Below are positions 6,692 to 14,051 of a DNA stretch of 16,273 nt, in pieces. The notes below the pieces were generated by a model. That model saw nothing but the letters and a program-made list of their open reading frames with translations, searched no databases and was not told where the DNA came from. Made by a program: the position numbers and the translations under genes. This DNA is from Collimonas sp. UBA1456. GTDB taxonomy: Bacteria > Pseudomonadota > Gammaproteobacteria > Burkholderiales > Burkholderiaceae_D. The stretch lies in the NCBI GenBank assembly GCA_002325825.1, contig DCSW01000023.1, positions 1 to 16,273 on the forward strand. Direction: 5' to 3'. How positions within the stretch are numbered: position 1 is the first letter of the stretch; each line of letters begins with the position of its first letter.

Positions 6692-7462
6692 ATGGCAAAA
6701 ATCTTCTGCATCGCCAATCAAAAAGGCGGGGTCGGTAAAACCACTACCGCCGTCAATTTGGCCGCCGGGCTGGCTAAATTGAACCAGCGCGTATTACTGG
6801 CAGACCTCGATCCGCAAGGCAATGCGACGATGGGAGCAGGGATCAACAAAGGTACGTTGACCGACTCGATTTATGAAGTCCTGCTGGGAATCTCGGATAT
6901 CAAGAATGTGTGCAAGACTTCCGAAACTGGCGGTTTCGACGTATTGCCTGCAAATCGCGAACTGGCCGGCGCCGAAGTGGAAATTGTCGAACTGAAGAAT
7001 CGCGAAAAACGCCTGAAAGACGCGTTCTTCCTGGTTGCCGATGAATATGACTTCATCTTGATCGACTGTCCGCCGGCGCTATCGCTGCTGACGCTAAATG
7101 GCTTGTGCGCCGCTAATGGTGTCATCATTCCGATGCAGTGCGAATACTATGCGCTGGAAGGTTTGTCGGATCTGGTCAACACCATCAAGAAAGTGCATGC
7201 CAACCTGAATCCAGATTTGAAGATCATCGGTTTGCTGCGCGTGATGTTCGATCCACGAATGACATTGTCACAACAGGTCTCGGAAGAACTGGAGAAGCAT
7301 TTTGGTGACAAGGTATTCAAGACGGTCATTCCGCGTAATGTGCGTCTGGCCGAAGCGCCGTCGTATGGCATGCCAGGCGTCAGCTTTGATGGGGCTTCCA
7401 AGGGCGCTCAGGCATACATCGCGTTCGGCGCCGAGATGGTGGAACGTATCAAGACGATGTAA
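6692..7462 (+). CDS. parA: Chromosome-partitioning ATPase ParA (Soj type)
   Basis: ParA is a deviant Walker-type ATPase that binds DNA non-specifically in its ATP dimer form and, with ParB on parS, moves newly copied origins apart. The 256-residue product begins directly with the Walker motif, KGGVGKTTT at residues 11 to 19, as in chromosomal Soj-type proteins rather than plasmid ParA with an N-terminal DNA-binding domain. DLDPQGN (38 to 44) and LIDCPPALSLL (123 to 133) are the switch and Walker B regions. The C-terminal word IPRNVRLAEAPSYG is typical. The ATG at 6692 has no strong ribosome binding site; the preceding bases read AATAGAAAACAT. The start is fixed by the position of the Walker motif. 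parB follows after 201 bp, and parS sites lie upstream of mnmG. Confidence 0.97.
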   Translation: MAKIFCIANQKGGVGKTTTAVNLAAGLAKLNQRVLLADLDPQGNATMGAGINKGTLTDSIYEVLLGISDIKNVCKTSETGGFDVLPANRELAGAEVEIVELKNREKRLKDAFFLVADEYDFILIDCPPALSLLTLNGLCAANGVIIPMQCEYYALEGLSDLVNTIKKVHANLNPDLKIIGLLRVMFDPRMTLSQQVSEELEKHFGDKVFKTVIPRNVRLAEAPSYGMPGVSFDGASKGAQAYIAFGAEMVERIKTM

Positions 7463-7663
7463 GCAATTGTCGGGCAGTGTGTGCAATGGCGTATGTGATA
7501 TAACAGGCGACTCACCCCGGGTTAGTTAGTTACAGCTAATACATCGGTAATACAGAAGTTATCCATTAGGTTAATCACTGCTTATTATAGACTTATTCAC
7601 ATTTTATTCATGTGGTTATCCGCGAACTATTACTTTGCAACAGGCACTCTACGGTAGGAAAAG
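7463..7663. other. Long parA-parB spacer with DnaA-box-like words
   Basis: This 201-bp spacer is AT-rich towards its right half. On the plus strand it holds TTATTCACA (7593 to 7601), which fits the loose DnaA-box pattern TTATNCACA, plus weaker relatives TTATCCATT (7559 to 7567), TTATTCATG (7604 to 7612) and TTATCCGCG (7616 to 7624). Four such words within about 65 bp may mark DnaA binding or may be chance in AT-rich DNA. No gene is seen. A TATTAT word at 7583 to 7588 might belong to a separate parB promoter. Confidence 0.4.
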
Positions 7664-8560
7664 ATGGTCACGAAAAAACCAAAAGGACTTGGTCGCGGTC
7701 TGGAAGCCTTGCTCGGCGGTTCAACCTATATCACAGAAGCGGTGCCAACGATTGTCGGTGCGCCATCTGTATTGGCTGTCACAGTCATGCAAGCTGGAAA
7801 ATATCAACCGCGGACTAGGATGGACGAGGGTGCACTGGTAGAATTGGCGTCGTCGATCAAGGGGCAGGGCTTGCTACAGCCTATCTTGGTGCGCCCAATC
7901 GTCTCACACAATGGCGCCCAGCATTATGAAATCATCGCGGGCGAGCGCCGCTTCCGCGCGGCCCAACTGGCCGGACTGATCGAGGTGCCGGTATTAGTCA
8001 AAGATGTCGACGATCAGACCACCGCCGCCATGGCGCTGATCGAAAACATGCAGCGTGAGGACTTGAATCCGCTGGAAGAGGCGCAGGGCATCCATCGCCT
8101 GATTACTGATTTCGGCTTCACCCACGAGCAGGCGGCAATGTCAGTAGGACGCTCACGCAGCGCGGTATCCAATCTGCTACGCCTTCTGAACCTGACCAAG
8201 CCGGTGCAGACCATGTTGATGGCCGGCGATATCGACATGGGTCATGCGCGCGCGCTGCTGGCAGTTGATGCGGCCACACAAATCACTTTGGCCAACCAGG
8301 TAGTGGCCAAGCGCATGTCAGTGCGCGATACCGAAAAGCTAGTGGTGCGCACCACCAATGAGATAGAAACGATTGGCCGCGCAACTAAGAGTAGGAAAAA
8401 ATCACGTGACATCGCACGGCTGGAAGAGGAATTGTCGAATTTGCTGGCGATTCAGGTAACGATCAAAACGGTGGCTACGAATCGTGGACAACTGGTTATA
8501 GATTTTTCCGATTGGGATACGCTGGATGGCCTGATCACGCGTCTCAAGGGTGGAGCGTAA
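7664..8560 (+). CDS. parB: Chromosome-partitioning protein ParB (Spo0J type)
   Basis: ParB binds parS, uses CTP to close into a sliding clamp, spreads on flanking DNA, and stimulates ParA. The product has 298 residues, normal for the family. The N-terminal lysine/arginine-rich segment KKPKGLGRGLEALLGG (4 to 19) matches the ParA-stimulating tail of chromosomal ParB proteins. The CTP-binding domain carries QPR (48 to 50) and GERRFRAA (93 to 100). ENMQREDLNPLEEA (127 to 140) leads into a helix-turn-helix around 153 to 173 (QAAMSVGRSRSAVSNLLRLL) that reads parS. The C-terminal 50 or so residues form the dimerization domain. TAGGAAAAG before the ATG is a fair ribosome binding site. No damage is visible, so ParA, ParB and two good parS sites form a complete partition module in this window. 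Confidence 0.97.
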   Translation: MVTKKPKGLGRGLEALLGGSTYITEAVPTIVGAPSVLAVTVMQAGKYQPRTRMDEGALVELASSIKGQGLLQPILVRPIVSHNGAQHYEIIAGERRFRAAQLAGLIEVPVLVKDVDDQTTAAMALIENMQREDLNPLEEAQGIHRLITDFGFTHEQAAMSVGRSRSAVSNLLRLLNLTKPVQTMLMAGDIDMGHARALLAVDAATQITLANQVVAKRMSVRDTEKLVVRTTNEIETIGRATKSRKKSRDIARLEEELSNLLAIQVTIKTVATNRGQLVIDFSDWDTLDGLITRLKGGA

Positions 8561-8574
8561 GTTACACTTCCTTG

Positions 8575-8620
8575 TTGGTACGATGCGGAAAAATTGTCCG
8601 GATCGTACCAATAAAAATTT
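8575..8620 (+). terminator. Probable parB terminator
   Basis: TTGGTACGAT (8575 to 8584) pairs with ATCGTACCAA (8602 to 8611), and inside it CGGA (8586 to 8589) pairs with TCCG (8597 to 8600) after one mismatch. The stem is followed by TAAAAATTT. It lies 14 bp past the parB stop and separates the par genes from the atp promoter. The T-run is short, so termination may be partial. Confidence 0.65.
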
Positions 8621-8686
8621 GTTGGAAGTGGCGGCTGAATTGATGATTCTCTGTTGTTGTATAAACTTATGATTCGGTATAAAAGT

Positions 8687-8716
8687 TTGACGGAAGTCGC
8701 TTCCAGAAATTATAAT
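8687..8716 (+). promoter_or_regulatory. Sigma-70 promoter of the atp operon
   Basis: TTGACG (8687 to 8692), an 18-bp spacer and a perfect TATAAT (8711 to 8716) make a near-consensus housekeeping promoter. Transcription would begin near 8723, leaving a leader of about 115 nt before atpI. It lies just past the parB terminator-like hairpin and is the best promoter in the window, as expected for a highly expressed energy operon. Confidence 0.8.
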
Positions 8717-8839
8717 CCCAGGGCTTCTAAATTTGCCATACACTAGAAACTGCATACAATTTGCATTATAACTGCGCTGCGTCATTAAACTGCGACCGCG
8801 TTCTGTTAAGCGAGTCGTTTCGTACATTATTGGGGCAGT

Positions 8840-9184
8840 ATGCTGCGCATCGTGATTATGCAATTTGTTATTACGGCTGTACTAGCATTTATAGCGGGCT
8901 TATTAGCCGACCTTTCCGGATTCTGTTCCGCGCTTTTAGGTGGTGTATGTTGCGCGGTTCCCAATGGACTGTTTGCTCTCCGTCTTTATACTAGCGCTCA
9001 CAAACTGGGTGGGGCCAACCTGATGTCTTTTTTTATCGGGGAATTTATCAAAATTGCTACAACGATTGTACTGATTGGCACGGTCGTATGGTTGTATCAC
9101 GATTTGAATTGGCCGGCATTTATCGTCAGTTTCATCGTGGTACTTAAAAGTTACATAATTTTACTTTTTAGACATCAATCATGA
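8840..9184 (+). CDS. atpI: ATP synthase accessory protein AtpI
   Basis: AtpI is a small inner-membrane protein, not part of the finished enzyme, that helps assemble the c-ring and is often first in atp operons. The 114-residue product is almost wholly hydrophobic with about four membrane segments (near 5 to 25, 28 to 48, 65 to 85 and 92 to 110). The words ALLGGVCCAVPNGLFALRL and SFFIGEFIKI fit betaproteobacterial AtpI. GGGGCAG at 8832 to 8838 precedes the ATG at 8840; an internal ATG at 8858 is possible but would cut into the first membrane segment. Its stop overlaps the atpB start in ATGA (9181 to 9184), so translation of the two is probably coupled. AtpI varies greatly in sequence, so position in the operon carries much of the evidence. 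Confidence 0.9.
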   Translation: MLRIVIMQFVITAVLAFIAGLLADLSGFCSALLGGVCCAVPNGLFALRLYTSAHKLGGANLMSFFIGEFIKIATTIVLIGTVVWLYHDLNWPAFIVSFIVVLKSYIILLFRHQS

Positions 9185-10005
9185 TTGTAGCTCCAAGCGA
9201 AGCACTAACCTCCTCAGAATATATTGTCCATCACCTCGGACATTTAGCTAGCGCCCATCAAACCAAGATTGTCGATTTTTCGATCATTAATATCGATACG
9301 ATCTTCTGGTCGGTGTTTGCAGGTGTGGTCGGCAGCTTGCTGATGTACCTGGCGGCGCGTAAGGCGACAGCCGGCGTCCCAGGACGTTTCCAGGCTTTCG
9401 TCGAGATGGTAGTCGAGATGGTCGACGACCAGGCTAAAGGCATCGTCCACGGCGATCGCAGCTTTATCGCGCCGCTGGCGTTGACTGTATTCGTCTGGGT
9501 TGCGCTGATGAACTCGCTCGACTTCCTGCCAGTCGATATGTTCTCTTTCTTCTTTACACTTGTTGGCCTCGACAGCGTGATTTCGTATCACCGAGTTGTT
9601 CCTACCGCTGACCTGAACGGCACTATGGGCATCGCCCTCGGAGTGCTGGTACTGATGCTGTACTACAGCCTCAAGATCAAGGGTGTCGGCGGTTTCCTAC
9701 ACGAACTGGTGGCAGCGCCTTTCGGCATCTGGTTAGCTCCTGCCAACCTTCTGTTGAACCTGATCGAATTTGTTGCTAAAACCGTATCGCTGGCGATGCG
9801 ATTGTTCGGCAACATGTATGCTGGTGAACTGTTGTTCTTGTTGATCGCGCTGCTAGGCTCCACCGCCACTGCGTTCGGCTTTGTTGGCCACGTGATTGGA
9901 GGTTCGATTTGGGCGATCTTCCATATCCTAATCGTGTTGTTGCAAGCATTTATTTTCATGATGTTGACTCTGGTGTATATCGGCCAGGCGCATGAGACTC
10001 ATTAA
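9181..10005 (+). CDS. atpB: F1Fo ATP synthase subunit a
   Basis: Subunit a forms the two half-channels that carry protons to and from the c-ring in the inner membrane. The product has 274 residues. The key segment SLAMRLFGNMYAGELLFLL (about 203 to 221) contains the essential arginine, R207 (R210 in E. coli), and the preceding NLLLNLIEFVAKTVS and later LLQAFIFMMLTLVYIG are the other conserved membrane helices of the family. ALMNSLDFLPVD (108 to 119) is the typical conserved loop. The N-terminus has a soluble stretch with HHLGHL before the first membrane helix, as in other proteobacteria. Its ATG overlaps the atpI stop by four bases. A 121-bp spacer separates it from atpE. No damage is seen. 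Confidence 0.97.
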   Translation: MIVAPSEALTSSEYIVHHLGHLASAHQTKIVDFSIINIDTIFWSVFAGVVGSLLMYLAARKATAGVPGRFQAFVEMVVEMVDDQAKGIVHGDRSFIAPLALTVFVWVALMNSLDFLPVDMFSFFFTLVGLDSVISYHRVVPTADLNGTMGIALGVLVLMLYYSLKIKGVGGFLHELVAAPFGIWLAPANLLLNLIEFVAKTVSLAMRLFGNMYAGELLFLLIALLGSTATAFGFVGHVIGGSIWAIFHILIVLLQAFIFMMLTLVYIGQAHETH

Positions 10006-10043
10006 TTGGGATCAATCACTAAGGCTAGTTAAAGAGCAGCACG

Positions 10044-10057
10044 AATCAGTACTGATT
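10044..10057. other. 14-bp perfect palindrome in the atpB-atpE spacer
   Basis: AATCAGTACTGATT is a perfect dyad within the 121-bp spacer ahead of atpE. As RNA it could only form a short hairpin with a strained loop; as DNA it could be an operator-like site. No function can be assigned from sequence. Confidence 0.45.
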
Positions 10058-10126
10058 TTCAGTTTGAATTTGTAACTTTGGTTTTAAATCTGTTTTTTGT
10101 ATTTACTTAACTTTGAAGGAATTGTC

Positions 10127-10372
10127 ATGACTGATCTGTCTTTTGTTGCTTTGGCTTGTGGTTTGATAATCGGTTTTGGCGCTATAGGTGCTTGTATCGG
10201 TATCGCAATCATGGGTGGTAAGTACCTCGAAGCATCGGCACGTCAACCAGAACTGATGAACATCCTGCAAATCAAGATGTTCCTGTTGGCTGGTCTGATC
10301 GACGCGGCCTTTCTGATCGGTGTTGGTATCGCTATGTTGTTCGCTTTCGCAAATCCGTTCATCGTTAAGTAA
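10127..10372 (+). CDS. atpE: F1Fo ATP synthase subunit c (proteolipid)
   Basis: Subunit c forms the rotating membrane ring; each copy carries one proton. The product has 81 residues in two membrane hairpin helices. The first is glycine-rich (GAIGACIGIAIMGG, 18 to 31), the loop has ARQPEL (38 to 43), and the second carries the essential carboxylate D59 in AGLIDAAFLIG. The absence of the serine and threonine ligand pattern next to this residue points to protons rather than sodium. The frame is open from an ATG at 10097, but the start at 10127 is preferred: AAGGAA sits at 10116 to 10121, and MTDLSFVALACG matches betaproteobacterial subunit c. Ten extra residues would be unusual. The leading spacer may help raise atpE translation, since c is needed in about ten copies. 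Confidence 0.96.
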   Translation: MTDLSFVALACGLIIGFGAIGACIGIAIMGGKYLEASARQPELMNILQIKMFLLAGLIDAAFLIGVGIAMLFAFANPFIVK

Positions 10373-10439
10373 TTGAATCGAGCGTAATCAAATCGACTGA
10401 AGTTATTTCAAACCACGTTATCCTGATAAGGAAATTACC

Positions 10440-10910
10440 GTGAACTTAAATGCAACATTGTTTGCGCAGTTCGTGGTCTTCTTCATCCTCGCGTTATTCA
10501 CGATGAAATTCGTGTGGCCGCCGTTGATGAAGGCGCTTGATGATCGCGCCAAGAAGATTGCAGACGGCCTGGCAGCCGCTGATCGTGGCAAGGCAGATCT
10601 GGCAGCTGCTGAAAAGCGTGCTTCAGTTGAACTGGCGACCGCCCGTGACGAAGGTAAAAAGCGTATTGGAGAAGCTGAAAAGCGCGGCAAGCTGATCATC
10701 GATGAAGCCAAAAAAACAGCTTCTGAAGAAGCTGCTCGTATCATCGCTAACGCTGAGGCTGAAGCGGAACAACAAATTACCAAAGCTCGCGAAACTCTGC
10801 GCGGTGAAGTTGCGACCCTTGTTGTTAAAGGCGTCGAACAGATACTCAAGCGCGAAATCAATCTGTCGGTACACGCCGATTTTCTGAATCAATTGAAAAC
10901 AGAGCTGTAA
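10440..10910 (+). CDS. atpF: F1Fo ATP synthase subunit b
   Basis: Subunit b dimers form the outer stalk that holds F1 still against Fo. The product has 156 residues, standard for the family. Residues 5 to 27 (ATLFAQFVVFFILALFTMKF region) form the single membrane anchor, followed by WPPLMKALDDRAKKIADGL, a strong family marker. The rest is a long alanine- and charge-rich coiled coil. The start is GTG at 10440; no ATG lies in frame near it, and AAGGAAA at 10428 to 10434 fits as ribosome binding site. The stop lies two bases before the atpH start, so the two are likely translationally coupled. The gene is intact. Confidence 0.96.
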   Translation: MNLNATLFAQFVVFFILALFTMKFVWPPLMKALDDRAKKIADGLAAADRGKADLAAAEKRASVELATARDEGKKRIGEAEKRGKLIIDEAKKTASEEAARIIANAEAEAEQQITKARETLRGEVATLVVKGVEQILKREINLSVHADFLNQLKTEL

Positions 10911-10912
10911 TC

Positions 10913-11452
10913 ATGGCTGAACTTGCAACGATTGCTCGTCCCTACGCTGAAGCGCTGTTTCGTGTGGCCAAGTCGCAAGACTTGGCCACTTGGTCTGCCC
11001 TGATTGCCGAGATGGGTCAGGTAGCTGCTAATACCGATGTTAAGGCATTGGCACACAATCTCGCCGTATCGCATCAGCAAGTGGTCGATATGATCCTGGC
11101 ACTGTTGAGATCGCCACAAGCGGCCCACGCCGAAGTCAAAAACTTCGTCGCGACGCTAGTTGATAATGGCCGACTGATCGCATTGCCGGAAATCGCCAGG
11201 CAATTTCAAGTGATGAAGAACGTACAAGAAGGCGCTGCCGATGCAGAAATCATCAGCGCTTTCGAAATGATCGAAGCGCAAGTTAAGGATTTGATTGCCA
11301 CGCTGGAAAAGAAATTCGGCCGTAAGTTGAACCCATCGGTAACAGTGGATAACTCGCTGATCGGCGGTGTACGAGTAGTAGTAGGCGACGAAGTGCTCGA
11401 TACTTCGGTACGTGCCAAGCTGCAAGAACTGCACGCTGCTCTCGCTGCGTGA
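10913..11452 (+). CDS. atpH: F1Fo ATP synthase subunit delta
   Basis: Subunit delta caps the top of F1 and links it to the b-subunit stalk. The product has 179 residues, the usual length. The N-terminus ATIARPYAEALFRVA (5 to 19) is the family signature of the helical N-terminal domain, and the C-terminal part contains the conserved DNSLIGGVRVVVGDEVLDTSV motif around residues 145 to 165. The start is ATG at 10913, two bases after the atpF stop. The region coding for residues 18 to 26 forms a striking perfect hairpin (10964 to 10989), which may slow early ribosomes; the protein sequence is not disturbed by it. Confidence 0.95.
   Translation: MAELATIARPYAEALFRVAKSQDLATWSALIAEMGQVAANTDVKALAHNLAVSHQQVVDMILALLRSPQAAHAEVKNFVATLVDNGRLIALPEIARQFQVMKNVQEGAADAEIISAFEMIEAQVKDLIATLEKKFGRKLNPSVTVDNSLIGGVRVVVGDEVLDTSVRAKLQELHAALAA
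10964..10989. other. 11-bp perfect hairpin with GCAA loop inside atpH
   Basis: GTGGCCAAGTC (10964 to 10974) and GACTTGGCCAC (10979 to 10989) pair perfectly around GCAA, which has the form of a very stable GNRA tetraloop. It lies about 50 nt into the coding sequence of atpH. The encoded residues VAKSQDLAT are plausible for the family, so the repeat is compatible with normal coding. Confidence 0.75.
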
Positions 11453-11503
11453 TCCACCTGCGTATTTGCGTCATGAGCAACGAGAAAAATCTTAGGAGTT
11501 TAT

Positions 11504-13045
11504 ATGCAACTCAATGCGTCTGAAATCAGCGAACTGATCAAGAGCAAGATTCAAGGCCTTGGCGATACCGCTGAAATCCGCAATCAAGGAACGGTTATTT
11601 CCGTGTCCGACGGCATCTGCCGTATCTACGGTCTGTCTGACGTGATGCAAGGTGAGATGCTGGAATTTCCAGGCAACACATTTGGCCTCGCGCTGAACCT
11701 CGAGCGCGATTCTGTTGGCGCTGTTATCCTGGGCGACTACGAGCACATTTCTGAAGGCGATACAGTTAAATGTACCGGCCGTATCCTGGAAGTGCCGGTT
11801 GGTCCTGAGCTGCGTGGCCGCGTTGTCAATGCGCTGGGTCAGCCGATCGACGGCAAGGGTCTTGTCAACGCCACGCTGACGGCGCCGATCGAAAAGATCG
11901 CACCAGGCGTTATCGCCCGTCAATCCGTTTCGCAACCAATGCAGACGGGCATCAAGTCTATCGACTCGATGGTACCCATTGGCCGCGGCCAGCGTGAACT
12001 GATCATCGGCGACCGTCAAACCGGTAAGACTGCTGTAGCGATTGATGCGATCATTAATCAAAAGGGCCTGGACATGACATGTATCTATGTTGCGATCGGT
12101 CAAAAAGCATCGTCGGTCAAGAACATCGTGCGCTCGCTGGAAGCACACGGCGCCATGGAATACACCATCGTGGTTGCTGCATCGGCTTCCGAGTCGGCTG
12201 CGATGCAATACGTGTCGGCCTACTCCGGCTGCACAATGGGGGAATACTTCCGTGACCGCGGTGAAGATGCGCTGATCGTGTACGACGATCTGTCCAAACA
12301 AGCTGTTGCGTACCGTCAGATATCGCTGCTGTTACGCCGTCCACCAGGCCGTGAAGCGTATCCTGGCGACGTGTTCTACCTGCATAGCCGCCTGCTAGAA
12401 CGCGCAGCACGCGTCAACTCAGACTACGTTGAAGCTTTCACTAAGGGCGAAGTTAAGTGCAAGACCGGTTCGCTGACGGCTCTGCCGATCATTGAAACTC
12501 AAGCTGGCGACGTTTCCGCTTTCGTTCCAACCAACGTGATTTCGATTACCGACGGTCAGATCTTCTTGGAAACTTCGTTGTTCAACGCTGGTATCCGTCC
12601 TGCGATCAACGCCGGTATTTCGGTATCGCGCGTTGGTGGTGCTGCTCAGACCAAGGTTATCAAGAACCTGTCAGGCGGTATCCGTACCGACTTGGCGCAG
12701 TATCGTGAATTGGCTGCGTTTGCGCAGTTTGCTTCCGACCTCGACGAAGCAACCTGCAAGCAGCTGGACCGCGGTGCACGTGTGACCGAGCTGTTGAAGC
12801 AAGCACAATATTCGCCGCTGTCGATTTCGTTGATGGCTGTGACTTTGTTCGCGGTCAACAAGGGTTTCCTGGATAGCATTGACGTCAAGCAAGTGTTGCC
12901 GTTCGAAAGTGGTCTGCACGGCTTCATGAAGACTAGTCACGCGACTTTGCTGCAAAAGATCGAAGAAACCAAGCAACTCGATAAAGATGGCGAAGCTGCA
13001 TTGTCTGCTGCCGTTGCTGATTTCAAAAAATCGTTCGTGGCTTAA
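11504..13045 (+). CDS. atpA: F1 ATP synthase subunit alpha
   Basis: Subunit alpha alternates with beta in the F1 hexamer; it binds nucleotide at non-catalytic sites and supplies the arginine finger to beta. The product has 513 residues, the same as in E. coli. The Walker A motif is GDRQTGKT (169 to 176). The sequence ALIVYDDLSKQAVAYRQISL carries the Walker B region, and LLLRRPPGREAYPGDVFYLHSRLLERAA is the classic alpha signature. SVSRVGGAAQ includes the expected arginine finger. AGGAGT at 11492 to 11497 is a strong ribosome binding site, seven bases before the ATG. A 51-bp spacer separates it from atpH. The gene is intact. Confidence 0.98.
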   Translation: MQLNASEISELIKSKIQGLGDTAEIRNQGTVISVSDGICRIYGLSDVMQGEMLEFPGNTFGLALNLERDSVGAVILGDYEHISEGDTVKCTGRILEVPVGPELRGRVVNALGQPIDGKGLVNATLTAPIEKIAPGVIARQSVSQPMQTGIKSIDSMVPIGRGQRELIIGDRQTGKTAVAIDAIINQKGLDMTCIYVAIGQKASSVKNIVRSLEAHGAMEYTIVVAASASESAAMQYVSAYSGCTMGEYFRDRGEDALIVYDDLSKQAVAYRQISLLLRRPPGREAYPGDVFYLHSRLLERAARVNSDYVEAFTKGEVKCKTGSLTALPIIETQAGDVSAFVPTNVISITDGQIFLETSLFNAGIRPAINAGISVSRVGGAAQTKVIKNLSGGIRTDLAQYRELAAFAQFASDLDEATCKQLDRGARVTELLKQAQYSPLSISLMAVTLFAVNKGFLDSIDVKQVLPFESGLHGFMKTSHATLLQKIEETKQLDKDGEAALSAAVADFKKSFVA

Positions 13046-13067
13046 TTTAACTTGGATCCATAACAAT

Positions 13068-13113
13068 TGCGGGAAAGAGTTTAAGCGCCGCCAAGCTTAA
13101 ACTCTTTCCCGCA
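13068..13113. promoter_or_regulatory. 19-bp perfect hairpin between atpA and atpG
   Basis: The left arm at 13068 to 13086 (TGCGGGAAAGAGTTTAAGC) and right arm at 13095 to 13113 pair perfectly over 19 bp with an 8-nt loop (GCCGCCAA). No T-run follows, so it is unlikely to be a simple terminator. It ends six bases before the AGGAGG of atpG. It could protect the upstream atpBEFHA message from 3' decay or tune atpG expression; this is inference. Confidence 0.8.
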
Positions 13114-13129
13114 CTTACTAGGAGGGCAT

Positions 13130-14014
13130 ATGGCTACAGGTAAAGAGATACGCGGCAAGATAAAGAGCGTAGAAAATACGAAGAAGATCACGAAGGCGAT
13201 GGAAATGGTCGCTGCTTCCAAAATGCGCAAGGCACAGGATCGTATGCATGCGGCACGTCCTTACTGTGAAAAGATTCGTAATATCGCCTCCAACTTGTCG
13301 CAAGCCAATCCAGAGTACACGTATCCGTTTATGATCAAGCGGGATAACTCCAAGAACGTTGGTTTCATCGTCGTCACTACAGACAAAGGTTTATGTGGCG
13401 GCATGAATACCAACTCTTTGCGTTTGCTGACCGCGAAACTGCGTGATCTAGAGGAACAGGGCAACAAGGTTCAGGCGGTAGCGATCGGCAACAAGGGTCT
13501 GGGTTTCCTCAACCGGATCGGCGTCAAGGTTGTTGCGCATGCCGTGCAACTTGGCGATACGCCGCATATGGATAAGCTGATCGGACCAGTCAAAGTACTG
13601 TTAGACGCTTACCATGAATGTCGTCTGGACGCAGTTTATCTGGTGTACACCAAATTCATCAACACGATGAAGCAAGAGCCGATGCTGCAGCAATTGCTGC
13701 CGCTGTCATCTGATCGTCTTGAGGCTGACGCTAAAGCTGATGATGTAGGTTCTCCCTCATGGGACTACATTTATGAGCCAGATGTGCAAAGCCTCATCGA
13801 TGAATTGCTGGTACGTTATGTGGAAGCGCTGATTTATCAGGCTGTCACAGAAAACATGGCGTCCGAGCAATCGGCGCGGATGGTGGCGATGAAGTCGGCT
13901 AGCGACAATGCGGGTAACGTGATCGGCGAGTTGAAACTGGTCTACAACAAGACACGTCAAGCTGCGATTACCAAGGAACTCTCAGAAATCGTTGCCGGTG
14001 CGGCTGCCGTTTAA
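13130..14014 (+). CDS. atpG: F1 ATP synthase subunit gamma
   Basis: Subunit gamma is the central rotating shaft joining the c-ring to the catalytic hexamer. The product has 294 residues, close to the E. coli length of 287. The N-terminal coiled-coil helix has the family signature GKEIRGKIKSVENTKKITKA followed by MEMVAASKMRKAQ. The middle domain has TTDKGLCGGMNTN (83 to 95 or so), and the C-terminal helix has MVAMKSASDNAGNVI and LKLVYNKTRQAAITKELSEI, which reaches into the alpha-beta core. AGGAGG at 13119 to 13124 is a perfect ribosome binding site ahead of the ATG at 13130. A 133-bp spacer follows. The gene is intact. Confidence 0.97.
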   Translation: MATGKEIRGKIKSVENTKKITKAMEMVAASKMRKAQDRMHAARPYCEKIRNIASNLSQANPEYTYPFMIKRDNSKNVGFIVVTTDKGLCGGMNTNSLRLLTAKLRDLEEQGNKVQAVAIGNKGLGFLNRIGVKVVAHAVQLGDTPHMDKLIGPVKVLLDAYHECRLDAVYLVYTKFINTMKQEPMLQQLLPLSSDRLEADAKADDVGSPSWDYIYEPDVQSLIDELLVRYVEALIYQAVTENMASEQSARMVAMKSASDNAGNVIGELKLVYNKTRQAAITKELSEIVAGAAAV

Positions 14015-14016
14015 CA

Positions 14017-14051
14017 ACAATTGCGTGACAGGCTTTAAGAGTCGCCAAAGT
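14017..14051 (+). repeat. Degenerate copy of the atpA-atpG spacer sequence, in the atpG-atpD spacer
   Basis: This block begins ACAATTGCG and ends near TCGCCAAAG. It aligns without gaps with 13063 to 13097 in the previous spacer, about 27 of 35 bases matching by hand count. The first copy includes the left arm and loop of a perfect hairpin; here the arm is poorly conserved and only a weak GACAG/CTGTC pairing (14027 to 14031 with 14065 to 14069) remains. The rest of the 133-bp spacer holds nothing else clear apart from a small GCGC-ACT-GCGC dyad at 14100 to 14110. Confidence 0.55.

Noticed and set aside
8403..8408. CACGTG inside parB as a further parS site (also CACGTG at 9889 to 9894 in atpB)
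   Set aside because: The flanking bases do not match the parS arms (no TTC and GAA around the core), so these are chance hexamers.
10097..10126. Earlier ATG start for atpE
   Set aside because: It would add ten residues not seen in subunit c, and a good ribosome binding site precedes 10127.
11492..12301. Long minus-strand open frame opposite atpA (269 codons)
   Set aside because: It is a shadow of the strongly biased atpA codons; its histidine- and arginine-rich product has no recognisable domain.
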